From Acanthosoma haemorrhoidale (Eukaryota > Arthropoda > Insecta > Hemiptera > Acanthosomatidae), in contig OV884012.1 in the NCBI GenBank assembly GCA_930367205.1, forward strand, positions 56,875,239 through 56,939,238: a DNA stretch of 64,000 bases, given 5' to 3'. A program made the position numbers and the translations under genes. Positions within the stretch are counted from its first letter, which is position 1. Every line of letters begins with the position of its first letter. Below are positions 47,833-60,175 of the stretch, one piece after another. The notes below the pieces were generated by a model. It had not been told where the DNA came from and did not search any database. It saw only the letters and a list, made by a program, of their open reading frames with translations.

Positions 47833-48024
47833 TTAGTTGATGATCGTTAAATAACATAGTAAAATGTTCTTTAGAGTGTTTGCCAGTGTATATTGAACCT
47901 TGGGAAATTGATTAAATACGTTAAGTTTCCTCTTTGACAGGAAACTACCCCTGACAAGTCTCACCCCATTGTTAATAGTCACCCAGTTTGACAGTGTATA
48001 ATTTTTATCAGCTAACAAAACCAA
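47833..48024 (-). pseudogene. Inverted relative of a segment inside the 47-kb fold-back, unassigned
   Basis: A 63-codon minus frame reads NWVTINNGVRLVRGSFLSK. Its DNA at 47929-47949 is, as reverse complement, close to 47252-47273 (AGTTTCCTG, then CAAAGAGG in both), and the nearby GTCAAAC is also shared. It therefore belongs to a dispersed family with at least two copies here in opposite orientations. Family unknown. Confidence 0.35.
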
Positions 48025-49583
48025 TTTTTTACTTTTTATTAATTTTTAATCATTAAATTGGTAATGAGTTTTATCCAGATTATAAGTACTTACTAACTAT
48101 ATCTTTACTATCTAGGTTCTTTAAACCGTTTACATCTTAATGTTCACATTGTAATCAATAATTTAAAACAAAAATTTATTTAATTATTTAAATGAAAACC
48201 TCTAAGTATGTAACAAAATTAAAATAAATGAAATGAATCTTTAAGTGTTAGGGTAATATGCCTCGGGTCTTCTCGATAACTATAGTCAAACAATGTAATT
48301 CCTATTCTGCTATGTACAGTAATAGTAGTAAAGGCTTTCCTATTACCAAGTAGCAGGAATTTTATGTTCAAGATTCTGTGGAGATATCTCAACGAAAGAT
48401 GAAAACCGTGGTTGCCTGCTCACCGATCTAGTCAGCGAGAAAATCTCTGAGAATATATTATATGTCTTCACAATTAGAATATCATTGTGTCATGTTAGTT
48501 TAAAATTGGTTATTTCAATTATTGCTGGTTTTTGTTTCTCTATTGTCTTGAGTGGAATCTACAATTAAGATTAATTTCGGGTGTTTATGAGTATGTTAAT
48601 CGTTTATTCCACAACATAGTGGATTTGCATGGGGGCAGAGAAAAAATCAATAAGATCTTATGATCTCGAGCTATTGTAATTTATTTACACATCAATCCAC
48701 ACCGTCAATAAGTCGCTACTTAGCTCAACTAAGTAATGACTTGAGTCAACAATATCTTATCAGCCATTCAATTGAGCCTGCGATAGATCTCGAATTTACA
48801 GTAGATATAAATCTTACAGAACCTGCACAGATTTATAGTATATTTTTTCAAAAATATAATAGATGATCTATTTCGTTTTATTAGTGTAGAGCAATTATGT
48901 TTTACTGAGCATTTACTCGCTATCAGGTTTAGTATGAATGACATGAATACATTATAACCCTTGTTTGGACTGATTAATGTTTATTTCTTGGATTGGTAGA
49001 GCATATGGAACACAACCCAGGGTTAGATTGAGGTGCCACAACGACGTTCTTATTCTAAACATATACTTTGTTAAAATAATCATCTACTCTTATTATATAA
49101 TTATTATTCAAGTAATGAATTTCACAGCTGGCTGTTTTCCCAGTTGTAAAAAACAGCACGACATAAGTATCCGTGGTGCGTTACCGAAACCACTAGACAC
49201 TATTATCCATAATTCGTTTTATAGCTTCAATTTTACAGTTTATATTGCAAATATCTAAAGAGGAATGAAATAAAAATAACTTTCACCTCTAGGTGGAAAA
49301 TTAGGGTTATAGAATAGGATATCATAGCATACAGTTTACGAATTCCCCGTTATAAGCAACCCTAATCAAAGAGGAGTGTTTTAAGGATTGAGAGAGTTTC
49401 GAGTCAGGAAATCTCATTCTCGGCTTAGGTACTTTAGTTTTAATTTATTTACAATTTTCTGAATTGCTTATAAATTATGCCATGGAACAAGCAATTTTTT
49501 CTCTTTTTCTACTTAGAAGTTGTTATTTTTCTCCAAAAGTATAAAGAGTGGGAAAAATTGCAATCTTTAGGATTGCAACATTG
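48025..49583. other. No recognisable gene; AT-rich
   Basis: Open frames at 48660-48866 and 48977-49258 (plus) have no recognisable domain. I see no RNA gene; a tRNA-like GGTAGAGC near 48996 lacks the rest of a cloverleaf. Confidence 0.45.
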
Positions 49584-49840
49584 TTAGCCGGTGTCAACGA
49601 TAAGACAATCTTTAGGACTGGTTCGGAACGCTTTGGTCGATGACCCTAATCCGTAGTTGTGTACACTATCGATTATGTTTAGTGTTCTTGGACTAGCGGA
49701 ACTGAAAGCAACACTCCCCAAGTCCAGCTTAGGCCGCACTAGTCTCTGAAATAGTCCAACTTCGTTTCAACGTCTTGAGGTAGTTTGTGTTGAGCTTGTG
49801 ATTTAACTACATTCCAAGAATACAGGACTGCTCTGAAACG
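49584..49840 (-). pseudogene. LINE reverse transcriptase C-terminal relic (I/Jockey type)
   Basis: The minus frame from about 49751 reads FQRLVRPKLDLGSVAFSSAS, then LNIIDSVHNYGLGSSTKAF and RTSPKDCLI. This is the L-V-x-x-K-L-D-Y-G ... L-D-x-V-x-N-x-G-L-R ... G-A-F-R-T-S-P block that follows the palm domain in I- and Jockey-related LINEs. The preceding segment, in a shifted frame, adds VKSQAQHKLPQDVETKLDYF. The frameshift and a terminal TAA make it dead. No LINE-A sequence is shared. Confidence 0.75.
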
Positions 49841-50319
49841 ATAGTAGAGAGTCCGTCAATTATTAATGACGGTATAGTGTTATTATTTTATATTGTGTTA
49901 AATGATATCATGATTAATTTTAAAATTAATATTTTCAACCAAATGTTTATGTGATCTAATATAGTTACTATCTATCATCTAACATGAATTTATATATACC
50001 ATCCTTGCCCTGGCTTCCCAAGTTGGTTTGCATAGAGCATTCTTTTAACGGAAATCATCAGAATACTGATTACATGATTTATAGAAACATTGAAGACTAT
50101 AGAGCAGAGTATATTTCCCTGCGGAATCCTATTTTTTATCTGAAACGTTCTATATACGTTCTGTCACCTAAAACAAAATGGATGAATTCAAAAATATATT
50201 CATATTGGACGGATAATTAAGAAATAAGCAGCACCAATCAGGCAATTTAAAAATAAAACGCATTTTCTAAATCTACAAATACCGAAATTAAGCGCCCTTT
50301 AGAATGGAAAGCAATAAAA
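49841..50319. other. No recognisable gene; AT-rich
   Basis: Only a 78-codon plus frame at 49984-50220 with Tyr/Ile-rich composition, probably chance. Confidence 0.45.
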
Positions 50320-50571
50320 ATGGCGCACTCTGAAGTTATCATTCAAGCTCCTACCTCTTCGAAGTCCAATGGTGCAGTGGATTGTGCATTCAAAATAGCA
50401 ATGAAGCAAACATTTTTTCTAGAACCTGGAAAGAGAGATCGTCAAGAGCACGGGACGATAGCTAGCCACATTATCAGCGGGATTGCTATTCTTTGTAATT
50501 TAATTTTTTTATTAGTTTTTCCAGTTATTATGGAAGGTAGTCGAACTGTTCAGTTCATTAAAAAATTATAA
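50320..50571 (+). CDS. Unassigned 83-codon ORF with one predicted membrane segment
   Basis: ATG at 50320 in a good context (AAAAATGG) begins MAHSEVIIQAPTSSKSNGAV, has a charged middle (EPGKRDRQEH) and then a hydrophobic span at about residues 49-70 (IISGIAILCNLIFLLVFPVI), ending FIKKL before TAA. N-terminal half polar, C-terminal anchor: the shape of a small single-pass protein. No family recognised, no intron signals needed. The AT-rich hydrophobic half could be chance; the first half is better evidence. Confidence 0.3.
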   Translation: MAHSEVIIQAPTSSKSNGAVDCAFKIAMKQTFFLEPGKRDRQEHGTIASHIISGIAILCNLIFLLVFPVIMEGSRTVQFIKKL

Positions 50572-51148
50572 ACTATTTCTCAGTAAAAAGTAAGTGTCTT
50601 GTCATGCTGATCTGCCTATAACTTTGCCCCCAGATGCCAAAATCACCCTCACTGATAAAAGTTTCAAAAAGAGAGCTGATCATTTTGAGAGCTAATCGGT
50701 ACTTGAAGGGAAACGGAAGGTTTAAGGTCCGGGTGAATTTCATTAACTCTAACTAAAAAGATCTGTAATCTTTTTGTAGCTTTAATGCTCTAAAGTGGTC
50801 ATCTGTTTGCTGGAAATGAAAATGTTTAGCTGGATTGTTTACGATACCATAATACAGGCTAATAACTTTATAGGTAACTCTAACATGAAATAGTTGAGAA
50901 AAGCTTGCTATTCTGCGTGCTACATTCCATATTTCTGTTAAAGGAGTGGGGGTATTCAAGATTCATAGGTAAAGGTATTCTTTCAATTTTTTCTATTATT
51001 TTCCTAAATGATGTAATTAATATAGGATCAATACATACCAATATATACCTGAAGTATTATTCTGTATCGAGAAGTAATAATATCTATCCACTGCCAAAAA
51101 ACTTTAAGTTAGCATTCCTCCACTTCCCACCCTTGAAAGGGTTGTAAC

Positions 51149-51495
51149 ATATCTGTACCTCCGGTGAATAAGTGGTTAACTCGACTTAAAAGAAAAATGG
51201 GCTACGTCTAATACTGCGTTGTAAAAGATTTTTTTTTTTTTTTTTTTCATAGCCCCTTCAAATTTACAGATAATCATATATAATTATAGATCCTCAGATG
51301 AGTCAGGCAAAAATGTAAAAGGTGAGTTACACGTCTTGTATGAATGGTTTAGACTAAAACAAAAATAGTGGAAAGATAACGCGATATTAATAATTGTTTG
51401 GAGGGAATTCCCGGAAGGTAATCAAACATTGAAACTGCTCTCCTGAAAAGTTTGAATTTTTTACTTACCCACTTATTCACCGGAGGTACAGATAT
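51149..51495. mobile_element. MITE-like element with 27-bp perfect inverted repeats
   Basis: The 27 bases at 51149-51175 are the exact reverse complement of 51469-51495; the arms read ATATCTGTACCTCCGGTG and 9 more bases. Taking the outer TA (51150-51151 and 51493-51494) as a target duplication leaves TCTGTACC... termini, the arrangement expected for Tc1/mariner-type MITEs. Another target duplication cannot be excluded. The roughly 340-bp interior has a T19 run (51229-51247) and no transposase. A chance 27-bp palindromic pair is very unlikely. Confidence 0.75.
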
Positions 51496-54400
51496 AAACT
51501 TGGTGCTGTTTTGGTTATTTTTTAATTTACCGTACATTTTCTAGCCAGATACAGGATCCCACCCTTTTGGATTGAATCATATTATTGTTACATGAATAAA
51601 TATAGAATGGATATTTTGTTTAGCAGTATTATGTATTAAGTAATAAGTTTACTTAATATTCGAGTGGGCCAAAACCCAACAAACAGGTTTTGGATTTGAA
51701 TACTCAAATCTAAACAAAAAAGAAATAGAGTAAAAAGTAAGGATAATATAAATATGTACTTAAAACTGCACATACGCTCCAGTTATACACTCTCATCAGG
51801 AACTAAAAATGTCTTTTATATCATCATGCTTTGTTTGGAAAACTTCTAAAATAGATACGTTATCTGCAATAATATTCTTTAAGCTGCAGATATTTACACT
51901 CAAAAACAAATATTTATCAATATCAATCTACACTATGTTTCAATATTATCAAAAACCATATGTTCTCCTGTTATCTAATTAGTTTGAGCCTTTAAGTTGG
52001 AGCTAGTTTATGGTATTTAATTAGAGTCTGGCCGTAAATAACGCCAACCAATGTCCTGCTTCATTCAGCGGATTCCAACCAATAGGCTGCTTCCTATCCT
52101 TGGGCGATATTGGACGGGCCATTCAAGATGCTAGTTTTATATTTGACAATATTATGTTTGCTTCTCCATTTGTTGAATAATTTGTATTTTTTTACTTGAA
52201 TACTATAATACCCTTTTTATCTGAAGTTTGTACTTGTATATTTGTATTTAGATAGGCCGAAACTTTTGAGTTTTAAGACTAAAAGATTAATACACCCCTT
52301 CAGTCTAATGTTAATCCAGGGGAGTCAAAGAGAGATTAAATAGTATGCGGACTAGTTGAAAATACAATGAAACTTTGTAAAGTAAGAGTATTTATGTAGA
52401 CAAGAGGTTTTGGTACTTCACACTGCCATAAATACATAAAGTGGGAAAATATACATGTTTTAAACAGCAATTCAAAACTAACAAAATGTATAATATTTAA
52501 CAATGAATCTAACACAATTCATTAATCCATTATACTACTTTTTCATGACGGTCTGCTATTTCAAGCTTAATTAATTTGTATTAAAACTAGAAAATATATA
52601 GCTTCTATATTACTTATATTTTGTAATTTATCAGTTAAATTTAACAAAAAGGATAACCATAAAAAATATTTGATTAAACAATCTTCTTAAACCCCCCCCC
52701 CCCCCGGGGTGGTCTGGGGAGACCCACTCATAAAACGGAGTGCTCCTTCTAAATTATATTAACCATATTTTTCCTATGGTTTATGAAAATATAAACCGAA
52801 TTTATAGCTGCACAAACTGGTACTACAAATGAGCTTTAGATTATTAGAGGTCATTTAAGCAATAAAGCCAAGGTTGGTAGGACTGCTGTAGCTCAGGCTG
52901 CAATTTTTCAACGGCAAAACAGTAATCCTACTTTTTTTTGTCGTTTTTTCATCGGCTCCAGTTTATTACCCTTTTTCTTCCTCGTACTTCTACCTTCTTC
53001 CAAGTTTTTCTTTTTTTTAAGCGTTCCATTCTAATCTCCTCTCAGTGGTTCGTCTATCAACCGTTAAATTACAAAATACCTGAAGGATATTATATCCGCC
53101 ACATTTCGAAGAAGGATAGTCGTGATAGATACGGATTTCAGAACTGATACCCTATTTTACTCACGAAACGTACTATTGCCAACGCAAATCGGACGTTTGT
53201 AAACTACACTAATAAATAATTAGCATACAAGTTTAAATTTATTAAATGAACATAAACAAAATCAGATTGAAAAACCGTAATCAGTTGGATATTTCGATTT
53301 CATATATACTGGCAGTAAGACTACACAAATTATAGAACTGAAAACTTGACGAAACCTATTTAGTTGGACCCTACCTTAAGTTAGTAAGTTAGTTAAGTAA
53401 CAAAAAAATAATATAAATAATAGAAGTTTCACATATATATACATCACTCTCGCTAATCGTTGTGGTCTTCCAAAATAACAAAAAGAAAGCGATTTCAGCA
53501 AAACCTCGTTGACGATTTTTTTTATACTTCATACGTACTCGTATTACGTTCATTCATACGTCCCCCTGGCTTAAGGCATTTTAAGTCCTTTTGCTAAAAC
53601 TTGGCAGCAGTTTTTTTTTGATGATTGACTTTCGAACACAGACACTGTAATAGTTATACATAATATCATACGTAAAGAGGTAAAGTGCAAAATCCGTTCG
53701 TTTTGAAAAGCGAAATCGAGGTGGCAGTGGATTCTAAACGATTTTTTCTTGTTCCTTTAGCATATGGCATAATAATGAAGCAACCCCGCTCAAGCACATG
53801 ATTTCTACCCTCAAAATTGGCGGATTGTTGAAAAAATGATTCGTTCAAGGGGTAAGGGGTTTTAGTAAAGGTTTATTTCTTTGATTATTTTTGACTGTGT
53901 TTAAAATGCAATCACATTCAAGCCAAATTAAGGTCCTTTTTATTCGTTAATTAGTTTATTCGTGTATTCAGTAGTTCTATTGCTGTCATCTATCTATTAT
54001 TTGTAAAATTTATTACTAAGTATGGTTTTAATAAAAGAAATAATGATTTTCTTCTTCACCTCACATTATTATTTGAGAAGCATATGGTGGGATATGATTA
54101 AAAATATGTACCAAGTATGCCTGCAGTGAAATTCTTTCCTTTCTCCAATTCTTGCAAAATACGCTGGTTCCAAAATATTAATCCTATTTTCGCTTAATTA
54201 TTTTTAAAGCAGGGAGACTTTCTAAGACAAAATGAATTGGTCACGGTTAATATCGATCAAAAGTTATAAGGTCACTCCATTAGATGTAGAAAGTATTTTG
54301 CGAACATTTCTTGAAAAACACTTTTTGTAGAACGAGCAAGTTACGCAGCTCACTTCCTGATACAAACAAATTCAAATAGTACAATCCATAGCTTTTTTTA

Positions 54401-56146
54401 CTATTATTATTTATAAACGTGGAAGAGACGAACGATATAAATAAATGTTTTTATTTTGAAATAAAACAAAATCTAGTTTTTGTCACAGTACAGCTTTTAA
54501 TTCAACTTCATATGAAAATATTGTACTGGTTTAATACAATTTCTTCTAGTGCATATCACCTAAAATTACGTAGGATCAAAAAAGGTAAAATTAAAGTCAA
54601 AGATGTGTTACACAAATGCTCTATAATCAATAGACATCAATCTACGTTCCCATTTTGGTTAAATTAACTTCTGCATTTATTATTTGATTTATTTCTCCCT
54701 CAGTTAGCCACTACTAGTGTATCTTTCTTTCATTTGGATTGACCTTAATCTAAGTATCATCACAAGTTATATAAAGTTGAAGTATAAACCGTTGATAATT
54801 CAGCGTGGCTTGTGACGAAATGTAATATGATTAGGTAACCATAATAACTCACTAATGAAGATTGTTCGTATATTATCAGTTGCTTAAAAGGTTACACTCC
54901 ACCCATGCTGATGAACTGGCGTGATTGTTACGTGAACAGGTCTGATGTATAATACTTATAGTGAATATGCTGGATTAAGTCCTGCTCTATTTAGAAGAAA
55001 ACCGTTATATTGACAATATTTATTGTGAATGAAACAAAATTACATACTGGTTTCGAATTGTGAAGAAATGATGAACCGATAAAATGTCATAATAAAAGAG
55101 AAGAAAAAACTACCTTCAGCCAGAGTTTTTTTCTGGCAGGTGATAACGAATTACTCCTGTATTTTATTCCATCTGACTTGGACCGTTCTCTTCCATTTTT
55201 CAGCAATCAGAGCTCCCATTGTCCTGGTGATGAATTAATATCTTCAATTTCCTCAAAACATTTTGACTAACGAAACGATTCACGTGAGCGGGATCGGAAA
55301 ATGGTTACGTTATGTTCGAATTTTTAACATTAGGGGTAATTTAGGTGATGCTAGACTATCTGCTTCGGTGTGATTCCGATTGATGTCTCCCAACACAAGT
55401 ATTCTCTGAATTCAACACATCTAAAAATATTCCAAATCATCGACTAGAAAGATTTAAAAGTAGATTATTAAGAATATTTAACAATACTCCCTGATTTGCG
55501 AGAATCAATGCAATCAATTACTTTATGAATCAATAACAAGCTCCAGCTAAGCATTTTGTAGAACTTTTTGACAAATACAACAGTAATTTTAGCCAGTCCT
55601 CTTGAGTAAATATTTATTATCTTGATAAGGCCCACAATAACAGAAGGTTTAAATTACGTCCTTTGCTTAATAGTGGTCCTATTTATTTATTTATTTTTTT
55701 AATTTTTAAAGATGGGAGAATAATTAATATTTTTATGACATCTTAAGACTATATATACAATGTCCACTAATTTAAATAGTCTATCAAAACTTCCTCTAAT
55801 GAAAAAATTTGTTATATGTTCAGTTTATTTTTTTCTGAAACCATAAATAGATCTACTTTAGTCACTCATTAGGATAATATATGATACGTTGCGGTATTAA
55901 TTTGGATAGAACAAAGTGTAACTGAGTGAGACCAGGAATATCAAATTTAATGACGTTGTAAAACAATAGTTAATTATACTAATTATTAGCATACTGCATT
56001 AATTAACATGGCGATTCCAGGACAGTAATACATCCCTTCTCGGAGAGGGTGTTGTAGGGTGGACAAAACATGAAATGTATTATTAATAATATTGGCACAT
56101 AATCCAACTGGACATTCACTAGACTTGAGGGTTTGAAAATACAAAT
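51496..56146. other. No recognisable gene; AT-rich
   Basis: Holds a C14G4 run at 52692-52709 and short frames at 52938-53147, 53666-53848 and 54419-54667, none recognisable. I see no RNA gene or clear transposon. Confidence 0.45.
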
Positions 56147-56224
56147 ATCTCTCTCTCTCTCTCACTCTCTCTCTCTCTCTCTCCCTCTCTTCCTTTCTCC
56201 CATCGCTCTCTCTTTCCCCTCCCC
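56147..56224. repeat. (CT)n polypyrimidine microsatellite
   Basis: Mostly CT dinucleotides with a few interruptions, followed by an AT-repeat-like stretch to 56260. Confidence 0.9.
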
Positions 56225-56703
56225 AAATAATATAATATAAAATAATATATATATACATATGGGTGAAGAATAGTGAAATCATGGGGAAGTGATATTTGAT
56301 TCAAGTTAGAATTAGTAAATTAGAACTCTTAAAAGTTGCGTTTATGGCGGGTCTTGCCAACAGGGACTGAGAAACAGGTACCAGAAGAATGACGTCTTTA
56401 AGAATGACGATTTAGGATCGAACAAGTCGCTTAATACTTTGTCCAATTCTCTTATTAGATAGCAGGAGCGGCTAAGCTAACTTTATTATTTTGCAGCCCC
56501 ACCATATTTTAACTCCCACCACGGGGAGAGCAAGGACCGCCAATGAAATTTAAAAACAATGGGTAAACGAGGAAAGAGGGCTTCCGTCTTCATCCGGAGT
56601 CGATTCAACACCTGACGTTTTTCTACTCTCCATCTCCAAGACCGAAGGATGCCAAAGGTTGCCAAAGGAGGACAGATACAACATCTGCCGTTCAAGCATC
56701 TCT

Positions 56704-56750
56704 CCTTTTATACCCTCTAATTTAGAGGGTCTAATTTAGACCCTCTAAAT
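56704..56750 (-). promoter_or_regulatory. TATA-like box joined to nested inverted repeats
   Basis: On the minus strand TATAAAAGG (56704-56712) directly follows a near-perfect palindrome at 56720-56750 (14-bp arms ATTTAGAGGGTCTA and TAGACCCTCTAAAT, 3-nt loop). A third arm (ACCCTCTAA at 56712-56720) can pair alternatively. Downstream on the minus strand a G+C-rich segment opens with ATG codons at 56699 and 56684. This could be a Pol II core promoter of a gene or of a solo LTR. No transcript evidence exists here, so it stays tentative. Confidence 0.3.
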
Positions 56751-58348
56751 GAGTGAGCGCACGAGTGTAATCAAGAAAATATTCAAAAACAATTGTATGT
56801 GAATTTTCAATCTGTCATTTTCACAATTAGATTAATAATTGTTTTTGTAACATAATTTTCATTTATAATATTAATCTAGTCCTATTCAATTGCAATTCAT
56901 TCCAAATCATTGATTCAAGTCAATTTCAAATTTCTAGAACTTTTCGTTCAAGGGTAGATATTCCTGGACAAATCCAATAACTATGATAATTAGTAAAGTT
57001 CTTAAAAAAATTATTTACAATTAAAAAATAAAATTTTGAAACAATAAAATAAGAAGAGACAAAAGGGGTTCATGTAATACATATATAATGATGTGTGCGT
57101 GTGTAAATAGGTATGGAGCTATTATAATAAATAAAAAAATGGTACAAATCACATTGTACTGAAAATCTTTAAGCTTATTCATATTTTATTTTAACCTATG
57201 AGTAATCTTTATAACTATGTAAAATTCATGAGCAAGTGAAGTGCACACAAACACCCAAATAAATACATTTTGTCGTGAAAGTCTATTTGTTATTTGCATA
57301 TGAATTTGTATATACTTACATTATATACGTGAATATGATAAATGAATATAAATATATATTGAGATCGTATTGGAGCAATAGGTGCTTGGTAGAACGAGAG
57401 GGGAAAGGCAAACGAGAAACTGATTCCACGATAAGAGACCGGATATAGGCTTGTCCTTTTCGATTAAAAAAAAGATGCCATCATTTTCGGTCACAAGGCC
57501 GTATGGATGTGTACCGAACCATGTCCGTCCACATATGCCACAACGCTATAACAACCAATGCAATGTGTAACATAAATCCAATGAAGTAAAAAAATGTGAA
57601 AATAATATCAAACTCTGTAGTGGTAACCTGGCATGAACTAGTATATGGAACCACAAATGACAGACACAACAATTATTAATGAAAGAAAAGTATTTGGACA
57701 GGACCAGATCTTCCACAATGCCCGGTTAGGCCCAATCACAGGACCGGCTTAATATAAAACCTCTGTACCTGCCATCTCGCAACCCTGCAATATTAAGTGG
57801 GTTGAACGAATAGTTCACAGCAGACGATTAGGGGATGGCTCTCGATTGGCTCAGCCACTATGTTCTTTTAAGTTTTAATGATTATCAAAAGTAGTATGGA
57901 TTCAACTAACAATTAATAACTCATTAGTCAAATAAATTAATTAAATTCACTTCGCACTAAACCGATGAGTGGTTTGGAATTCATATCGAAATTTTTAAAA
58001 GTAGCAGTCCTGCATAACAGCTGCAAAAATCTATGCCAGAGCACTATTATATGTCCTGAAGGTAAGGAAGTGAACATAAAGAAAGGTCCAGAGTGAGAGG
58101 CAGACAAACCCTCCCTTAAGTGGAGTGTTGACCTTAAGGGTTGTTAGCAGCGCTGGGGGGAGGGGTGCTGTCCTATATCGTTGTGTCACCCCTCGATTCT
58201 CTTTCCCTCTCTCTCTCCTTATTTCCTCATGGAGCGTCGATACATTTTATTATATATTTATTTATTGCATTAACATTTATGTTAAAAAATAAGGCATAGT
58301 ACTATGTTAATGATCTGCTTCAGCTCGGGAACATCGGCAATTTCTTCC
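56751..58348. other. No recognisable gene
   Basis: AT-rich except for 57.68-57.85 and 58.1-58.2 kb. A 63-codon minus frame at 57481-57672 is hydrophobic (FFYFIGFMLHIALVVIALW) and could be one exon of a membrane protein, but lacks firm splice signals. Confidence 0.4.
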
Positions 58349-58639
58349 TCAATCATTGTTTCTTAATTTTATACGGGACTGGCTTATTTTTGTGCGGTGT
58401 TTCGTAAGTAGATTCCATTTTTTAATTATTAACTGCCTTTTCTCAACAGTACCAATGATTTTATTTGAATTCGTTTCATGCCATATTTTTATTGTATCCA
58501 TGTGGTTGGCAATACAACAATGTGTCCCTAGCAAACATCGATATTTCAACATTTTGAGTTCTCGATATGTCCTTTTAATTATTTCAAACTGGCGTGCAAG
58601 AACCGACCCCTTGGTGGACCTATTTCGAAATGTATACAT
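58349..58639 (-). CDS. Unassigned 96-codon open frame
   Basis: Minus-strand ATG at 58639 begins MYTFRNRSTKGSVLARQFEI and runs through a Lys/Arg-rich sequence (RELKMLKYRCLLGTHCC) to TGA. A longer but hydrophobic plus-strand frame (58356-58730) covers the same DNA; the hydrophilic minus frame looks more like protein. Not recognised; a transposase or LINE remnant is possible. Confidence 0.22.
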   Translation of the reverse strand: MYTFRNRSTKGSVLARQFEIIKRTYRELKMLKYRCLLGTHCCIANHMDTIKIWHETNSNKIIGTVEKRQLIIKKWNLLTKHRTKISQSRIKLRNND

Positions 58640-60133
58640 CAGACTTGTTACAGCAAATAGTAGTTTTAGTTTACTCGTTTTTGTATTTGATGTACCATGG
58701 GTGGTACATTTATTTATTTTTGTTATTTAGTTTGAAAACCAGGAACTTTTTATTTCTTACGAAGTTTTGTCATTTATTTGAATATATTTATTATATTTTC
58801 TGAGCTTAGGTCACTAAATTAAAGGCAAAAAAACTATGGTTAGGTTTTATTTATATTTATTGTTTGTTATCCTTAAGTAAGGACTTGTTGTTGTTGACAA
58901 CTGATCGACTCTTCCTCTTTGTTTGTTTTACTACTGTTGAACGATGTAGTTTTATTTATTGCTTCAGTAAAACTCTGGACTGCTTAATCGACTTTTTTAG
59001 TGAAGTTAGTTTGGGGAATGATGTATATGTTGTCGTTTAACATTTTTCTCTCCCCCAGTTCGCTTTCATTTTATTTTATATTTTATGGCATTTTGGGGTC
59101 ATAAGATCTAAAAATAAACAGGTTATGAGTAGAATTAAGGCATTTTAACAATTGCACAAAAACTTGGTAAGATTTGAGAAATATTATGTTTGTTTAAGAT
59201 TGATAGTCCTAACCTCATGGCGTCGTTGGGTGTTATAAAAGCTTAGGTAACTAGGGTAGTTAATATGAATATTTTGGGGTTATATTAATAATGTCTATAT
59301 ATATATCAACATTTTTTATCGACCTTAAGCCGTTCTTGTATTTGCATGATTAGCATTAAAAACTGAAATATGTTTTTAGTGAGATTTGTTATTTCCCGTT
59401 CTGTTATTATAACAGAGTGGCCTTTTAAATTGAAATTGATTTTCTGTTTTAAACGATTTTAAATGGTTTCATTTATTCATGTATTATTTCTGTATATTTC
59501 TATACTTGGTTTCAATTCAATCAATCGTTGATTTAATTCTACTTAAAATTTTAGCTTTGTCTTCAAATGATCAGTATATTTGATAAATCTATTGTCAGTA
59601 CTGTAAATCACTATAAGAGTACCTTATGACTTTCAAAAAGACTATTCAATTATTATTCATGTTTGAAAATTCTAAAAAAGCAGGATTTATTATTCATCAT
59701 ATATTTATTCATTTTCCTATTCGTTGTAATAGCCATTTGAGATTTTGAATTTGAAATGGCTCACATTCATGAAAAAAGATTAGAACGAACCGGATGTCAA
59801 ATTTATAAATAATAATAAAAAAAGATTATATGCAAACAGAGTACTAATAGGGGCACCTCCACTTTATAACTCATTAGGCTACTGCGTAGTATTATTGATA
59901 TGTAAGAGCAGTTGCGTAAATCAATTAATATTTTAAGCCACTATTGTACGTTTTAGAGCAGTCAACAGCTTTACCAACTCTAGATCAAAGGCACGAGATA
60001 TACACTGCAAATAGAATGACATAGCATAAAATTTTCAGTGTGATTTCAGTGTGAGTCTTCACGAATGTGAACTAGCTGCTGAAAGGAAATAAACCGCATT
60101 GTTTCAGGTGCCATGCTAAAACGTAATTCAAGG

Positions 60134-60175
<42 letters not shown>

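Noticed and set aside
48990..49050. tRNA-like GGTAGAGC sequence
   Set aside because: No complete cloverleaf can be drawn and no T-arm GTTCGA follows at the right distance.
55986..56304. Minus-strand frames across 56.0-56.3 kb rich in Arg-Glu repeats
   Set aside because: They are translations of the (CT)n microsatellite.
58356..58730. 124-codon plus-strand frame, the longest in its region
   Set aside because: Very hydrophobic, Phe/Val/Ile-rich composition typical of chance frames antisense to a Lys-rich AT-rich frame; no domain.
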